Position numbers and translations under genes: made by a program
Source of the DNA: an uncultured Thermomicrobiales bacterium
GTDB lineage: Bacteria; Chloroflexota; Chloroflexia; Thermomicrobiales; UBA6265
DNA: 48,907 bases
Assembly: GCA_902806335.1 (NCBI GenBank)
Contig: CADCWG010000317.1
Coordinates: 1 to 48,907, forward strand
Direction: 5' to 3'
Part shown: positions 1-8,168 of the stretch, one piece after another
How the letters are laid out: every line of letters begins with the position of its first letter
Position numbering within the stretch: position 1 is the first letter of the stretch
The notes under the pieces: generated by a model
The model's input: the letters and a program-made list of their open reading frames with translations, nothing else
What the model was told of the DNA's origin: nothing
Databases searched by the model: none

Positions 1-106
1 GCCCGCTGACGATCGCGAGCATCACGAGCAGGGCGATCGAGCCGAGGGTCACCGGGGTGACCATCGCCCGACTATTTGCCCGGCGCGCATCGTTCCGTTG
101 GGACAT
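1..106 (-). CDS. N-terminus of a membrane protein, cut by the window edge
   Basis: Only the first 35 codons lie in the window. The ATG at 106 is preceded by a purine-rich AGGGAA about ten bases upstream. The peptide starts with a basic, polar segment (MSQRNDARRANSRAM) followed by a hydrophobic stretch (TLGSIALLVMLAIVSG), the pattern of a signal anchor or uncleaved signal peptide. An internal ATG at 64 is an alternative start but would lose the positive residues expected before a membrane segment. The function cannot be judged because the rest lies outside the window. Confidence 0.5.
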   Translation of the reverse strand, partial: MSQRNDARRANSRAMVTPVTLGSIALLVMLAIVSG

Positions 107-434
107 CGTGGACGTTCCCTCCCGACAGCTGACGGTTACCCCGCTCCCCCGCGGGGCTTCTGGTTGTGGTGGCGCAACAGTGTGGAACGGGCCGCTACAA
201 GGGTCAAGGCGTACGTACGCTCTTGGGCTGGTGAGGTTTGGTTGCGATTGGGGCCATTCGCCCAAAGTTCGGACCCCCGCCGCCCGGCCAGACTCACCGC
301 ATCCCTGGGAGGCCCAGGTTTCGGCTGCCCGGAGGCGACCACCGGGCGCGCGCGCGCCGGGCCCGGCGCCGGGCCGGCGACGCTGGGATCCCCCGCTCCG
401 GACCGATCGCGGGTGGTTCGCCGCCGTGCCGGCC
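107..434. other. intergenic region, no gene seen
   Basis: This divides the end of the secreted-protein gene on its right from the start of the minus-strand gene on its left. Apart from the weak promoter and small hairpin on the left, it holds a very GC-rich, self-complementary stretch near 345-380 (alternating CG followed by GGGCCCGGCGCCGGGCC), which could form strong secondary structure. Open frames here lack ribosome binding sites and protein-like composition. Confidence 0.4.
179..207 (-). promoter_or_regulatory. possible promoter for the leftmost minus-strand gene
   Basis: On the minus strand TTGACC (207-202) matches five of six bases of a sigma-70 -35 box. CACACT (184-179), a poor -10 match, follows after 17 bases. 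The leader would be about 70 bases and contains a small hairpin (CCCCGC 139-144 with GCGGGG 151-156). The weak -10 box makes this tentative. Confidence 0.22.
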
Positions 435-1643
435 CTAGTCCTGGACGGTCAGCGTGGCTTCCATCCCCAGGGTCAGGTTGGGCGGCCCCTGCTCGCTGGG
501 GAAGAGGTCGACGAGCGCGTAGTCGCCCGGCGGGAGTTCGACCAGCACGAGGGTCGCCTCATCGCCCGCGCCCACCGAGACCTGGCCGACGAAGGAGATC
601 CCTTCGGGCAGGTTCGGTCCCGGCTGCGTGATCAGGGCCCCAGTCGTGGCGCCATCGTCCAGTCGGAGCACGAGCACCTCGTGGGCGCGGGCGCCCACGT
701 TCTCGATCTCCAGCACCACATCGACGCCATCCACCCCGTCCGGATCGACGGTGATCGCGTACTCCTCGAGCGTCACCTCGACCGCCTCGGCGTCGGCCGG
801 CGGGTCAACCTCCAGCGGCTGCTCGTCGTCGACGACCCAGCGCGCGTCCGGCTCGGCACGGCCGCCGTCGGTCAGCGGCTCGTCCTCGCCCGGCGCGACG
901 AGCAGCAGGGAGACCCGGTTGCGCACGAGCTGGTTGGCGATCACGGCGACCACCTCGGCACTGGCGCGGCCGGGCTCGTCGATCCGAACGTCCGTGACGG
1001 TCCGGATCTCGATCGGTACGGTCGGCTGCAGCTCGGCGAGATCCCGGTACTCCTCCTCGTCGAGCGGCGTCCCGGCTCCCGTGATCAGGCCGCGGTAGGC
1101 CGGGGTGGTCAGCTCGACCACGTCGTCGGACTGCCCCTCGCCGCGGCAGAGCGCGAGCGCGCGGATGGTCCGCTCGATGTCGGCGGCGTCCGCCGGGCTC
1201 GTCTCAAGTGCGGGGAGGGGCGAGGCGACCGGGACCGGCGACGCGCTCGGCGTCCCGGCGTCCGGCGTCCCCTCGACGACCGCGGTGCGGTCGCCAGCGG
1301 CGTCCGCCGCGGCGAGGCGGTCCGGGACGCCACAGGTGACATCCTCGACTGGCGGCGTGGCCACTGGCGAGGAGGCCGGGGAGGCGCCGGGCGTGCCGAC
1401 GCCCTGCGAGCCGACCGCCGGCATGCCCGCGCCGACGAGCGCGATCGCGACGGCCATCACGAAGACCGCGGTCAGCCAGGCCGGGCTGGCCCCGGGATGG
1501 CCTCGGCGTGGCGTCGCCGGGCGGGCGGTCCCGTGGGACGGCGGGGCGCTCGCGCGGCGGCGGAGCGACGGGAGAGATCGGGATCGATCGGCGAGGCGGC
1601 GACGGTCCAACGGAAGGTTCCCCTGGGCGCTCGTCCCGGCCAC
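435..1643 (-). CDS. membrane-anchored/secreted protein with NTF2-like and cupredoxin-like regions
   Basis: From the GTG at 1643 the product is about 402 residues: a basic, Pro-rich N-terminus, one hydrophobic segment (about 55-73, AWLTAVFVMAVAIALVGAG), a Ser/Pro/Ala linker, a mixed alpha/beta region (about 165-260) resembling NTF2/SnoaL-like folds, and a C-terminal beta region (about 285-402) with a VEVTLEEYAI opening and an H-E-V motif typical of cupredoxin-like domains. The copper Cys and second His of true cupredoxins are not evident, so metal binding is doubtful. The start is uncertain: an in-frame ATG at 1457 lies inside the hydrophobic segment and is too late. The gene at 9825-10514 shares the layout. 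Its role is unknown; it probably acts at the cell surface. Confidence 0.6.
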   Translation of the reverse strand: MAGTSAQGNLPLDRRRLADRSRSLPSLRRRASAPPSHGTARPATPRRGHPGASPAWLTAVFVMAVAIALVGAGMPAVGSQGVGTPGASPASSPVATPPVEDVTCGVPDRLAAADAAGDRTAVVEGTPDAGTPSASPVPVASPLPALETSPADAADIERTIRALALCRGEGQSDDVVELTTPAYRGLITGAGTPLDEEEYRDLAELQPTVPIEIRTVTDVRIDEPGRASAEVVAVIANQLVRNRVSLLLVAPGEDEPLTDGGRAEPDARWVVDDEQPLEVDPPADAEAVEVTLEEYAITVDPDGVDGVDVVLEIENVGARAHEVLVLRLDDGATTGALITQPGPNLPEGISFVGQVSVGAGDEATLVLVELPPGDYALVDLFPSEQGPPNLTLGMEATLTVQD

Positions 1644-1894
1644 CGGGACGGGCCGGTGCCGGGCGGCGAGGCCGTGGTCCTGAGCGGGCGCCGTGCGTCG
1701 GGCGGCGGCCCCAGGTTCGCAGGCACAACGGTGCGTCGTTGCGGTAATCGCGGGCGGATTGTAGTGGAGCGGGGCCGGGCCGACGAGCGCCGCGCCGCCT
1801 CGCGGGACGGCGCCGAGGCGGCCGGAGATCGCGGCACGGCTGTGCCATGCTACCCCCGGATGTCTGCGGGAGCCGGCCGTGAGCGGGGGGATCG

Positions 1895-2254
1895 ATGCAG
1901 AGGATCGGGAGCGATGGCATGGGGCTCGGCGGCGGGACGGGCGGCGGCCACGGCTCGGCGGACGACGCCGCGTCGGTCGAGGTCCTGGCGCGCACCGTCG
2001 CCCACCTCGCCGCCCAGCTGACGGTGGCCCAGCTCCGGTTGCGGGCGCTGGCCACCGAGCTGGCGGTGCGGTCCGCCGTCGACGAGGCGGCGGTGATGGC
2101 CCGCGTCGGAGACCTGGCGGACGCGGAGGCCGAGGGCTACCTCCGCGAGAACCTCGGCCAACCGCTGGCCGACCTGATCGACGTCGACGCCCTCCGGACC
2201 GACCTGGTGGCCTACCTGCGGGCCGAAGCCGACGAGGCGGCGGCATCCGGATGA
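1895..2254 (+). CDS. small Ala/Leu-rich helical protein, unknown function
   Basis: This 119-residue protein starts at an ATG preceded by a G-rich Shine-Dalgarno-like run (GCGGGGGG, four to five bases upstream). After a Gly-rich N-terminus (residues 1-20) it is almost entirely predicted helix rich in Ala, Leu, Glu and Arg, with heptad-like spacing suggesting a coiled coil (about 28-75). It has no Cys, signal peptide or membrane segment. It lies between a divergent secreted-protein gene and dapF, with no clear functional link. Codon use has the GC-rich third positions of neighbouring genes, which supports it being real. Confidence 0.5.
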   Translation: MQRIGSDGMGLGGGTGGGHGSADDAASVEVLARTVAHLAAQLTVAQLRLRALATELAVRSAVDEAAVMARVGDLADAEAEGYLRENLGQPLADLIDVDALRTDLVAYLRAEADEAAASG

Positions 2255-2470
2255 CTGAGGCGGGTCGGCGGCCCCGCCCACGGGCGTGTTGGGGGCAAGC
2301 CGTGAGACCAGGGTCCCCGCTTGGCCAGTGACCGGGCGCGAGACGCGGCCCAGCCTACCGCGCTGCCACCGAAGCGGTCGGCGGGGACGGCGCGGGACAG
2401 CGCGGTTCCGGCAGGATGGGTCGCCACGGCGGCAGGGCTCCAGCGGCGCCGCGACCCGCTTCGGATGAAC

Positions 2471-2496
2471 GGCGGGCCGCCTTCGGCTGGCCCGCC
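2471..2496 (+). terminator. GC-rich hairpin before dapF
   Basis: GGCGGGCCGCC and GCTGGCCCGCC pair with two mismatches around a TTCG tetraloop. There is no T tract. It could end transcription from the small gene upstream or act in the dapF leader, which starts 40 bases later. Confidence 0.4.
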
Positions 2497-2536
2497 CCGC
2501 TGAACGACGTCGACGGCGCCGCCGGGAGGGGAACGC

Positions 2537-3583
2537 ATGTCCTCCGTCAGCACGCCCACGGTATCGACGGCGACCGACGCCGCCCGACTCCGGGGGATCG
2601 GACCGATCCCCTACTGGCAGATGAGCGGCAGCGGCAACGACTTCGTCGTGGTCGACAACCGGGGCGGGGCGGTGCCGCCGGGGTTGGTCGCCGCCTTCGC
2701 CCGGGCGGTCTGCCGGCGGGGGCTGGCGGTCGGCGTCGACGGCCTCGTCCTGATCGGCGCCGCAACGGACCGTGACGCCGCCATCGGTGGCGCCGCCACG
2801 GACACCGTCTCGGTCGACGGCGGCGACGCCGCCGTCGACCGAGACGGGCCAGGACAGAGCGGATCAGACGGTCCCCCGCCGGCCTTCCGCTGGCGTTACG
2901 TCAACGCGGACGGCAGCGACGGCGCGTTCTGCGGCAACGGGGCGATGTGTGCCGCCCGGTTCGCCGTCCTCCAGCGGATCGCGCCACGGCGGTGCGCGTT
3001 CTGGACAGCCGCCGGCATCGTGGAGGCCGAGGTGTCGCCCGATCCGGCCGACCCGACCGTGCGGGTCACGGTTCCCCAACCGTCCCCCGTCGGCGAGGCG
3101 GTCCGCCTCGGTCTCCCGGGCTGGGAGCGCGTCGGTGCGCTGTGGCCGGTCACCGTCGGCGTGCCGCACGCCGTCTGCGTGGTGCCGTCCGTCGCCGCCC
3201 TCGACACCGCCGAAGGACCGCCGCGGGGCGGCCGCTTCGTCGCGTTCGGGCGGGCGGTCCGCCATCACCCGGCGTTCGCCCCCGCCGGCACCAACCTCGA
3301 CGCGGTGGAGGTCGTCAACGCGGCCACGATCCGACTCCGCACCTACGAGCGTGGCGTCGAGGACGAGACGCTCGCCTGCGGCAGCGGCGCCGTCGCCGCG
3401 GCCCTGGTCGCGACCGCCGGGGGGCACGTCGCGCCGCCGGTCGACGTCATCGTGGCGAGCGGCCTGAGGCTCCGGGTCGGGTTCGACTGGGATCCCGGCG
3501 CGCGGCGCGGGAGGGGGGTCTGGCTGCGCGGGGCGGCGCGGGTCGTCGCGCGTGGGACCATCGACCCGGAAGCGTTCGGGTAA
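2537..3583 (+). CDS. dapF: diaminopimelate epimerase
   Basis: DapF interconverts LL- and meso-diaminopimelate for lysine and peptidoglycan synthesis in the cytoplasm, without a cofactor, using two cysteines. Both are visible: Cys132 in FCGNGAMC and Cys281 in ETLACGSGA. The N-terminal substrate motif GSGNDFVVVDN (31-41) is intact. At 348 residues it is longer than the usual 270-290. The excess is a 20-residue leader and a low-complexity Asp/Gly/Ala insertion at about 78-115, before the YVNADGSDGAFCGNG block. The ATG has a strong GGGAGGGG site upstream. It stands alone, not in a lysine operon. Identification is firm. Confidence 0.95.
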   Translation: MSSVSTPTVSTATDAARLRGIGPIPYWQMSGSGNDFVVVDNRGGAVPPGLVAAFARAVCRRGLAVGVDGLVLIGAATDRDAAIGGAATDTVSVDGGDAAVDRDGPGQSGSDGPPPAFRWRYVNADGSDGAFCGNGAMCAARFAVLQRIAPRRCAFWTAAGIVEAEVSPDPADPTVRVTVPQPSPVGEAVRLGLPGWERVGALWPVTVGVPHAVCVVPSVAALDTAEGPPRGGRFVAFGRAVRHHPAFAPAGTNLDAVEVVNAATIRLRTYERGVEDETLACGSGAVAAALVATAGGHVAPPVDVIVASGLRLRVGFDWDPGARRGRGVWLRGAARVVARGTIDPEAFG

Positions 3584-3769
3584 CGGTCGCGTAGCGGTTG
3601 CCTCCCCGGCGCGGCATAGAACATGCGTTCGATTTCCCAGCGGCGCGGCGTGTGCGCCAGGGCCGGCGACGCTCCGGGCGGCGTCCGCCCGGAGGACCAG
3701 GGCGGAACCGGCGTACCTGCGCCGAGGATCCGGCTCTCGAGACACCCTATCGACCCGAGGAGGGATCCC

Positions 3770-4177
3770 ATGGCCGTCGACGACCTGCGACAGAGCCCGA
3801 TGATGGCGCACCTGTTGGACGCGCTTGAGCGGGGGGAGGACATCGGCCACCACGGCCGGTTCACCTTCGTCACGATCGCCCGCCACTTCGTTGGGGAGAA
3901 GGAGCTGGTCGCTCTCCTCGCCAATGACAAGGACAACGACGAGGCGAAGGCCGGTGCGCTGGTCGAGCAGGTCGTCGCCCGTGGCTACAACCCGCCGCGC
4001 CGCGAGCGGATCCTGGAATGGCAGCAGGACCAGGAATTCCCGATCTGCCCGACTCCGGAGGACCCCGACTCCTGCAACCCGTACCGGGAGCTCAACTTCC
4101 CGGACGAGGTGATCAGCAGCATCGAGGAGTACCGCGAACACAAGTTTGAGGCGCACCACGACACCGACAACAGCTGA
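3770..4177 (+). CDS. conserved-looking small soluble protein, function unknown
   Basis: The 135-residue product starts at an ATG with a near-ideal ribosome site (GAGGAGGGA, about six bases upstream); an in-frame extension upstream lacks one. It is acidic and soluble, with no signal or membrane segment. The first half is helical (LLDALERGEDIGHHGRFTF, VTIARHFVGEKELVALLAND). The second contains a conserved-looking segment with two Cys (PICPTPEDPDSCNPYRELNF) and a charged C-terminal helix. I do not recognise the family. The hydrophilic first part and the FPICPTPEDPDSCNPY signature suggest a compact protein with a possible metal or disulfide site, but this is inference. Confidence 0.75.
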   Translation: MAVDDLRQSPMMAHLLDALERGEDIGHHGRFTFVTIARHFVGEKELVALLANDKDNDEAKAGALVEQVVARGYNPPRRERILEWQQDQEFPICPTPEDPDSCNPYRELNFPDEVISSIEEYREHKFEAHHDTDNS

Positions 4178-4380
4178 GCCACCTGAGGTGGCCGACGGGC
4201 GACGAGGGAGATGCGTCCCGACGTGGCTCGGCTGGCGAGCGTGGGTCAGGGGGCGGGAGCCGGCACGGTGGACGGTCTCCCGCCCTGGACTCGCTCGTGT
4301 CGCCGGACGAGTGGTCGCGTGATGTCCCCCTCGACCCGGCCGCCACCGTCACCGCGATCGATGCGGCCTCGCTCCGCCTG

Positions 4381-4524
4381 ATACCGGGTCCGGGTGATCG
4401 CTGGCGCTTCGCCCGGCGGGGTCGCAGCGGGCTTGGGCCGACTGCGTCCCTGAGCCCATGACCCCGGGGCTTGCCCCGGGCGGTCCGGCACCCCCGGTAC
4501 TACCAATGATTAGCCGGATTCGCT
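4381..4524 (+). repeat. dispersed intergenic element, copy R1
   Basis: The left end is ATACCGGGTCCGGGTGATCG (4381-4400), which closely matches the ends of copies R4 and R7. The core at about 4475-4492 contains GGGGCTTGCCCCGGGCGG. The right end (GATTAGCCGGATTCG, 4508-4522) is an eroded form of the complementary terminal repeat. It lies 203 bases beyond the stop of the small protein at 3770-4177. Confidence 0.75.
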
Positions 4525-4531
4525 CTGACTG

Positions 4532-4972
4532 CCACGTCGGGGACGACGCTCTCGGGGCGGCCCGGGTGCGCGGCTACCTCGGGGCCGCCAGTACGCTGCT
4601 CGGCCACCACGACGACGCGGTCCGCCACCCCAGGCGGTCCGTGGCAGCGGCCGACGCGCACGGCGACGACGTGGCGGGGGCTGGTCTACCGCATCCTCCT
4701 GGCCGATACGCTCCGGTATAAGGGCGACCTTGGCCAAGCTGGGGCCTGGCCGCTCGGCACTCGGGCGTAGCCGGGAATCGGCCCTCGCCGCTCAAAAAGC
4801 CTTCAGCACCTCAGTACGTGCCGGCTCGAGCAGGGGGATCGCCTCCACGGGGGTCCCCAACTCGAGCAGGCGCTCCTCTTCCGTCGGGCCAGAGCGGACG
4901 CGGACCTGATGCGCTCCACTGGACAGGCGCCCGCACACCCCTGGGCCATCACCGTCACCGAGCCTCGCTGAA
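4532..4972 (+). pseudogene. decayed TPR-type protein fragment
   Basis: Two reading frames must be joined to give protein-like sequence. In the first (about 4536-4671) RVRGYLGAASTLLGHHDDA looks like a tetratricopeptide helix pair. From 4672 another frame gives WRGLVYRILLADTLRYKGDL, typical of the TPR repeats of large transcriptional regulators, then a stop. Further on the same frame reads LEQALLFRRARADADLMRST to a stop at 4972. No start or ribosome site is visible. This suggests the remains of the C-terminal part of a TPR regulator, but short matches in GC-rich DNA can mislead. Confidence 0.33.
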
Positions 4973-5225
4973 CTCGGCCCGGGTCCACCCTCTGGCAGCC
5001 GGCAGGGAACGGACGGCGGCCACCGGAACGGCCCCGGGGATGCGGCCGTGCGGCGTGGCGTCCCCGGCGAGTGCTACCATCCCCGGTGCTCTTCTGGGGG
5101 TCCGACGTCGACGGCGCGACACGGTCTCGCCGTGGCTCAGGAACCCGTGGCCCACGAGCCGCGGTCAGCGCCGCCGATGTCCCCGGCCCCCACCGTCGAA
5201 GCCCACCGCTGGAGGAACGTTGCCC

Positions 5226-7349
5226 ATGGCCGAGCGCGGGGCCGGACCGATCGCTACCGACCCAGCTGCCCCGGGAGTCCCCGTCGCGGGCGGCCCAGAG
5301 GCGACCGGCGGGACCACCGCGACGCTCCTCGAGCCCGGACCTGACGCTGGCGTGGGCAACGTCCCGGCGGGCGGGACCGATGCCGCCGAGGCCGCTGAGG
5401 TCGACCGGTGGGCGTCCTTCCCGGCGGCAGCCAACGCACCCGGGCCGGCCAATCCGTCCCCGGACGGGTCGATGCTCGCCTACCTGGCCGCGACGAGCGC
5501 GTCCGATGGCGGCCGCGAACTGCGGCTGCTGCCGACCGGGGGCGGCCCGGAGCGCACCCTGACGCTGCCCTTCGCGCCCCTCCCCGACGCCGACCCTGAC
5601 GGCCTGCCGTACACCGACGAGGGGCCACAGTGGTCCCCCGACGGTGCCCGCCTCGCGGTGCTCGGTCCCCGACCCGACGGCGCGACCGGGACCGCGGTCT
5701 GGATCGTCGACGTGGCGTCGGGCGAGGCCCGCCCGCTCGTCGTCCACCCCGCGTCCGATCGCGGCCCGCGCTGGGCGCCGGACGGCGAGACCATCGCCTT
5801 CACCAGTCGCCGCGACGGCCGTGACACCGTCTGCCTGGCGTTCGCCGTCGGCGAGGGTCCGGCGGTGCCGCTGACCGACGGCACGCGCGACGATCGGGAC
5901 CCGGCGTGGTCACGGGACGGGGACCAGATCGCCTTCCGCCGGCGATCGGTCGAGGACCCCCGCCACGACGACATCCTGATCCTCGTGCTGGGCACCGGCG
6001 AGGAGCGCCAGCTGACGAGCCGACCGGGGAAGGTGGGGCTTGGCAGCAAGCCCGCCAGCCGCCGGGGCATGCGCTGGGCGCCGGACCGGTCCCAGGTCGC
6101 CTACGTCACCGACGAGAAAGACTGGGACATCCTGGCGGTCCTCAACGCCGACAACGGGTCGGGTTGGACGCTGGCCGGTGAGCCCGGCGACAAGGCGGAG
6201 CCCCGCTGGGACCCGACCGGGAAGAAGCTGCTCTACACCCGGACCCACGGTCCGTACGTGGCCTGCTGCGTCAAGGGCACCAGCGCGGCGAGCGCCGAGA
6301 CGGTCGACCCCGGTGACGGCTTCGCCCGGTCGCCACGCTGGCTGCCCGACGGCCGGGTCGTCTACCTCTTCACCGACGGGCGCCGCCCGCCCGTGTTCGT
6401 GGTCCAGGACGCGAAGGCGGGCGCGGTCCGCACCGCCCTCCCCACCCCCGTCCCCGCGGTTCCCACCGACCCGGTGGCCGACGGCGCGCCGAGCAACGGC
6501 ACCTCCGACGCGCCGTCCGACGTGTCACCCGTCTCTGGCGAACGTGACGGGGCCACGACAGACACCCTGCCCGCGCCGATCGAGGGGCTGGTCGACCCCG
6601 TCCGCCACGAGGTCGAGACGGGCGACGGTCTGAAGCTGGGCGGTCTGCTCTACCGCCTGCCGGAGATGGCGGGGACGGCCGCCGGGGTGGTCTCGCTCGG
6701 CGACGGGCCCCCCGCGCGGCAGGAGGCCGGCCTCGCGCCGGGCCCGCAGCGCCTGGCCGGCGCGGGGCTTGCCGTCTTCGCGCCGAACCTCCGGGGAACC
6801 CGCGGCGGGGGTCGACCGGTCCTCGACGGTCTCCTGGAGACGTCCGACACCGAGGTCGAGGTCGCCGACCTCGCCGACATCGCGGCCGCGCTCGGCGAGC
6901 TGGACGGGATCGACGGGGGGCGGCTGGGGATCGTTGGGCGTGGCTTCGGGGGCACGCTGGCGCTGCTCGCGGCCGCCTCGCGCCCGGGCACCTACCGGGC
7001 GGTCGCCGCGATCGACCCGATCGCCGACTGGGACCTGGAGCTCGACACGACCGACGGCGCCAGCCGCGCCTGGCTCACCCGCCAGTACGGGCTGCCGGCA
7101 GCCCGTCCGGCCAGGTACGCGCTCCGCTCGCCGGACACGTTCGCGGCGCTGCTCGACGGCCCGGTCCTGCTGGTCGGGACGGCCGACGCGCCGCCGAGCC
7201 GGGCCGCCCAGCTCGACGGCCTGGCCGCGACCCTCGCCGAACTGGGCGTGGCGTTCGAGCGCGAGACCGCCCCGAGCGGGGAGCCCGAGGCCGTTACCTA
7301 CGGACGAGTGGCGGCGTTCCTGAGCCGCGCCCTCGCGCGCACCTCGTAG
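5226..7349 (+). CDS. TolB/PD40-type beta-propeller fused to a degenerate S9-like alpha/beta hydrolase
   Basis: The 707-residue protein has the layout of S9C acylaminoacyl-peptidases: an N-terminal propeller with at least six WSPDG-type blades (GPQWSPDGARLA, GPRWAPDGETIA, DPAWSRDGDQIA, GMRWAPDRSQVA, EPRWDPTGKKLL, SPRWLPDGRVVY) and a C-terminal alpha/beta-hydrolase domain from about residue 455. The nucleophile elbow, normally G-x-S-Y/F-G-G, reads GRGFGG, with Gly573 where Ser should be. The usual GxxH acid/His region near the C-terminus reads SGEPEAV with no His. It is therefore probably catalytically dead, perhaps a binding or scaffold protein. The ATG at 5226 follows GAGGAAC; a frame open upstream to 4818 lacks a ribosome site. 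There is no signal peptide, so it is likely cytoplasmic. Confidence 0.85.
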   Translation: MAERGAGPIATDPAAPGVPVAGGPEATGGTTATLLEPGPDAGVGNVPAGGTDAAEAAEVDRWASFPAAANAPGPANPSPDGSMLAYLAATSASDGGRELRLLPTGGGPERTLTLPFAPLPDADPDGLPYTDEGPQWSPDGARLAVLGPRPDGATGTAVWIVDVASGEARPLVVHPASDRGPRWAPDGETIAFTSRRDGRDTVCLAFAVGEGPAVPLTDGTRDDRDPAWSRDGDQIAFRRRSVEDPRHDDILILVLGTGEERQLTSRPGKVGLGSKPASRRGMRWAPDRSQVAYVTDEKDWDILAVLNADNGSGWTLAGEPGDKAEPRWDPTGKKLLYTRTHGPYVACCVKGTSAASAETVDPGDGFARSPRWLPDGRVVYLFTDGRRPPVFVVQDAKAGAVRTALPTPVPAVPTDPVADGAPSNGTSDAPSDVSPVSGERDGATTDTLPAPIEGLVDPVRHEVETGDGLKLGGLLYRLPEMAGTAAGVVSLGDGPPARQEAGLAPGPQRLAGAGLAVFAPNLRGTRGGGRPVLDGLLETSDTEVEVADLADIAAALGELDGIDGGRLGIVGRGFGGTLALLAAASRPGTYRAVAAIDPIADWDLELDTTDGASRAWLTRQYGLPAARPARYALRSPDTFAALLDGPVLLVGTADAPPSRAAQLDGLAATLAELGVAFERETAPSGEPEAVTYGRVAAFLSRALARTS

Positions 7350-7367
7350 GGGCCGGGCGGCACGCGG

Positions 7368-8090
7368 GTGGGGGAGGATCGCCGAGACCATCCTCCCCCC
7401 TGCCCGCGCGATCCCCGTCGTCCGGCGGACCCGAAGCGACTCGTCGCCGCCGGGTACGACCGGATGGCGGACGCCTATCTCGCCGCGAAGCCGACCCACG
7501 ATCCGGACCTCGAAGCCGCGCTCCATGCGACCACCGCCGGTGTCCCGCCCGGCGGGCCGGTGCTCGACCTCGGCTGTGGGGCGGGCGTCCCCGCCACCGC
7601 CTGGCTGGCGGCCCGCTTCACGGTCACCGGGGTCGATATCTCGGCCCGCCAGATCGAACTCGCGCGGCAGCGGCTCCCCGGCGCCCGCCTGCTGCACGCC
7701 GACCTGGCGGGGCCGGACCTAGCCCGTCTCCTGCCGGCCGCCTCGTTCGACGCGATCATCGCCCTCTACGCGCTGATCCATATCCCGCGGTCTGAGCACC
7801 CCACGGTGCTCGGCCGGATCCATGCCTGGCTGCGGCCGGGCGGCGCGTTCCTGGCCACCTGGCCGATGACCGCGTGGGAGGGGAGCGAGGACGACTGGGA
7901 AGGCTGGGGGGCTCCGATGTGGTGGAGTCACCACGGGGCGGACGCCAACCTGGCGCTCCTCCGGTCGGCCGGATTCACCGTCGAGGACGCGACACCCCGC
8001 ACCCAGGGCGGAGAGACGTGGCTCTGGGTCCGGGCACGGCGGGGAGAAGCCGCCCTGTCAGGGCCGACGGGCGACGAACGGGACACCTGA
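7368..8090 (+). CDS. class I SAM-dependent methyltransferase
   Basis: A Rossmann-type methyltransferase of about 240 residues. Motif I, which binds S-adenosylmethionine, is VLDLGCGAGVPAT; GVDIS is the acidic end of strand beta2, and FDAIIALYALIHIP is motif IV. The LRPGGAFLATW segment is the usual post-motif. The substrate cannot be told; the closest style is UbiE/Methyltransf_11-like small-molecule enzymes. The start is a problem. The conserved GYDRMADAY segment must be included, which requires the GTG at 7368, yet a strong hairpin covers that region. The ATG at 7464 would cut the conserved N-terminus. It follows the propeller/hydrolase gene by 18 bases and may be co-transcribed. Confidence 0.85.
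   Translation: MGEDRRDHPPPCPRDPRRPADPKRLVAAGYDRMADAYLAAKPTHDPDLEAALHATTAGVPPGGPVLDLGCGAGVPATAWLAARFTVTGVDISARQIELARQRLPGARLLHADLAGPDLARLLPAASFDAIIALYALIHIPRSEHPTVLGRIHAWLRPGGAFLATWPMTAWEGSEDDWEGWGAPMWWSHHGADANLALLRSAGFTVEDATPRTQGGETWLWVRARRGEAALSGPTGDERDT
7370..7399 (+). terminator. perfect 10-bp hairpin overlapping the next start codon
   Basis: GGGGGAGGAT (7370-7379) pairs perfectly with ATCCTCCCCC (7390-7399) around a ten-base loop, 20 bases after the propeller/hydrolase stop. It has no T tract. It begins at the last base of the only upstream start codon available to the methyltransferase gene, so it may also control that gene's translation. Confidence 0.5.
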
Positions 8091-8168
8091 CCGCCCCGCG
8101 GAACGCTGGATCGTGTCGTGCGGGCGACAGACCGAGGCGGGTCGGCGTGGGCGGGTGAGGCGACGGGC

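Larger units (their letters stand above)
4178..5225. other. long intergenic region with repeat and gene remains
   Basis: No intact gene is seen in these 1,048 bases. 4381-4524 is one copy of the dispersed repeat and 4532-4972 looks like a decayed TPR-protein gene; both are listed separately. The remaining stretches (4178-4380 and 4973-5225) contain open frames without ribosome sites or protein-like composition. The leader of the beta-propeller gene lies at the right end. Confidence 0.4.

Noticed and set aside
57-2246. Long open frames on both strands (654 codons plus, 603 codons minus)
   Set aside because: The plus frame is the Arg/Gly/Pro-rich antisense of the secreted-protein gene. The first 200 codons of the minus frame are low-complexity and lie upstream of the likely start.
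4458-4721. An 87-codon plus-strand open frame taken as an intact gene
   Set aside because: It begins inside the dispersed repeat, lacks a ribosome site, and its TPR-like part continues in another frame, fitting a decayed gene better.
4818-5225. N-terminal extension of the propeller/hydrolase gene
   Set aside because: The extension has no ribosome site and a non-protein-like composition; the ATG at 5226 has GAGGAAC upstream.
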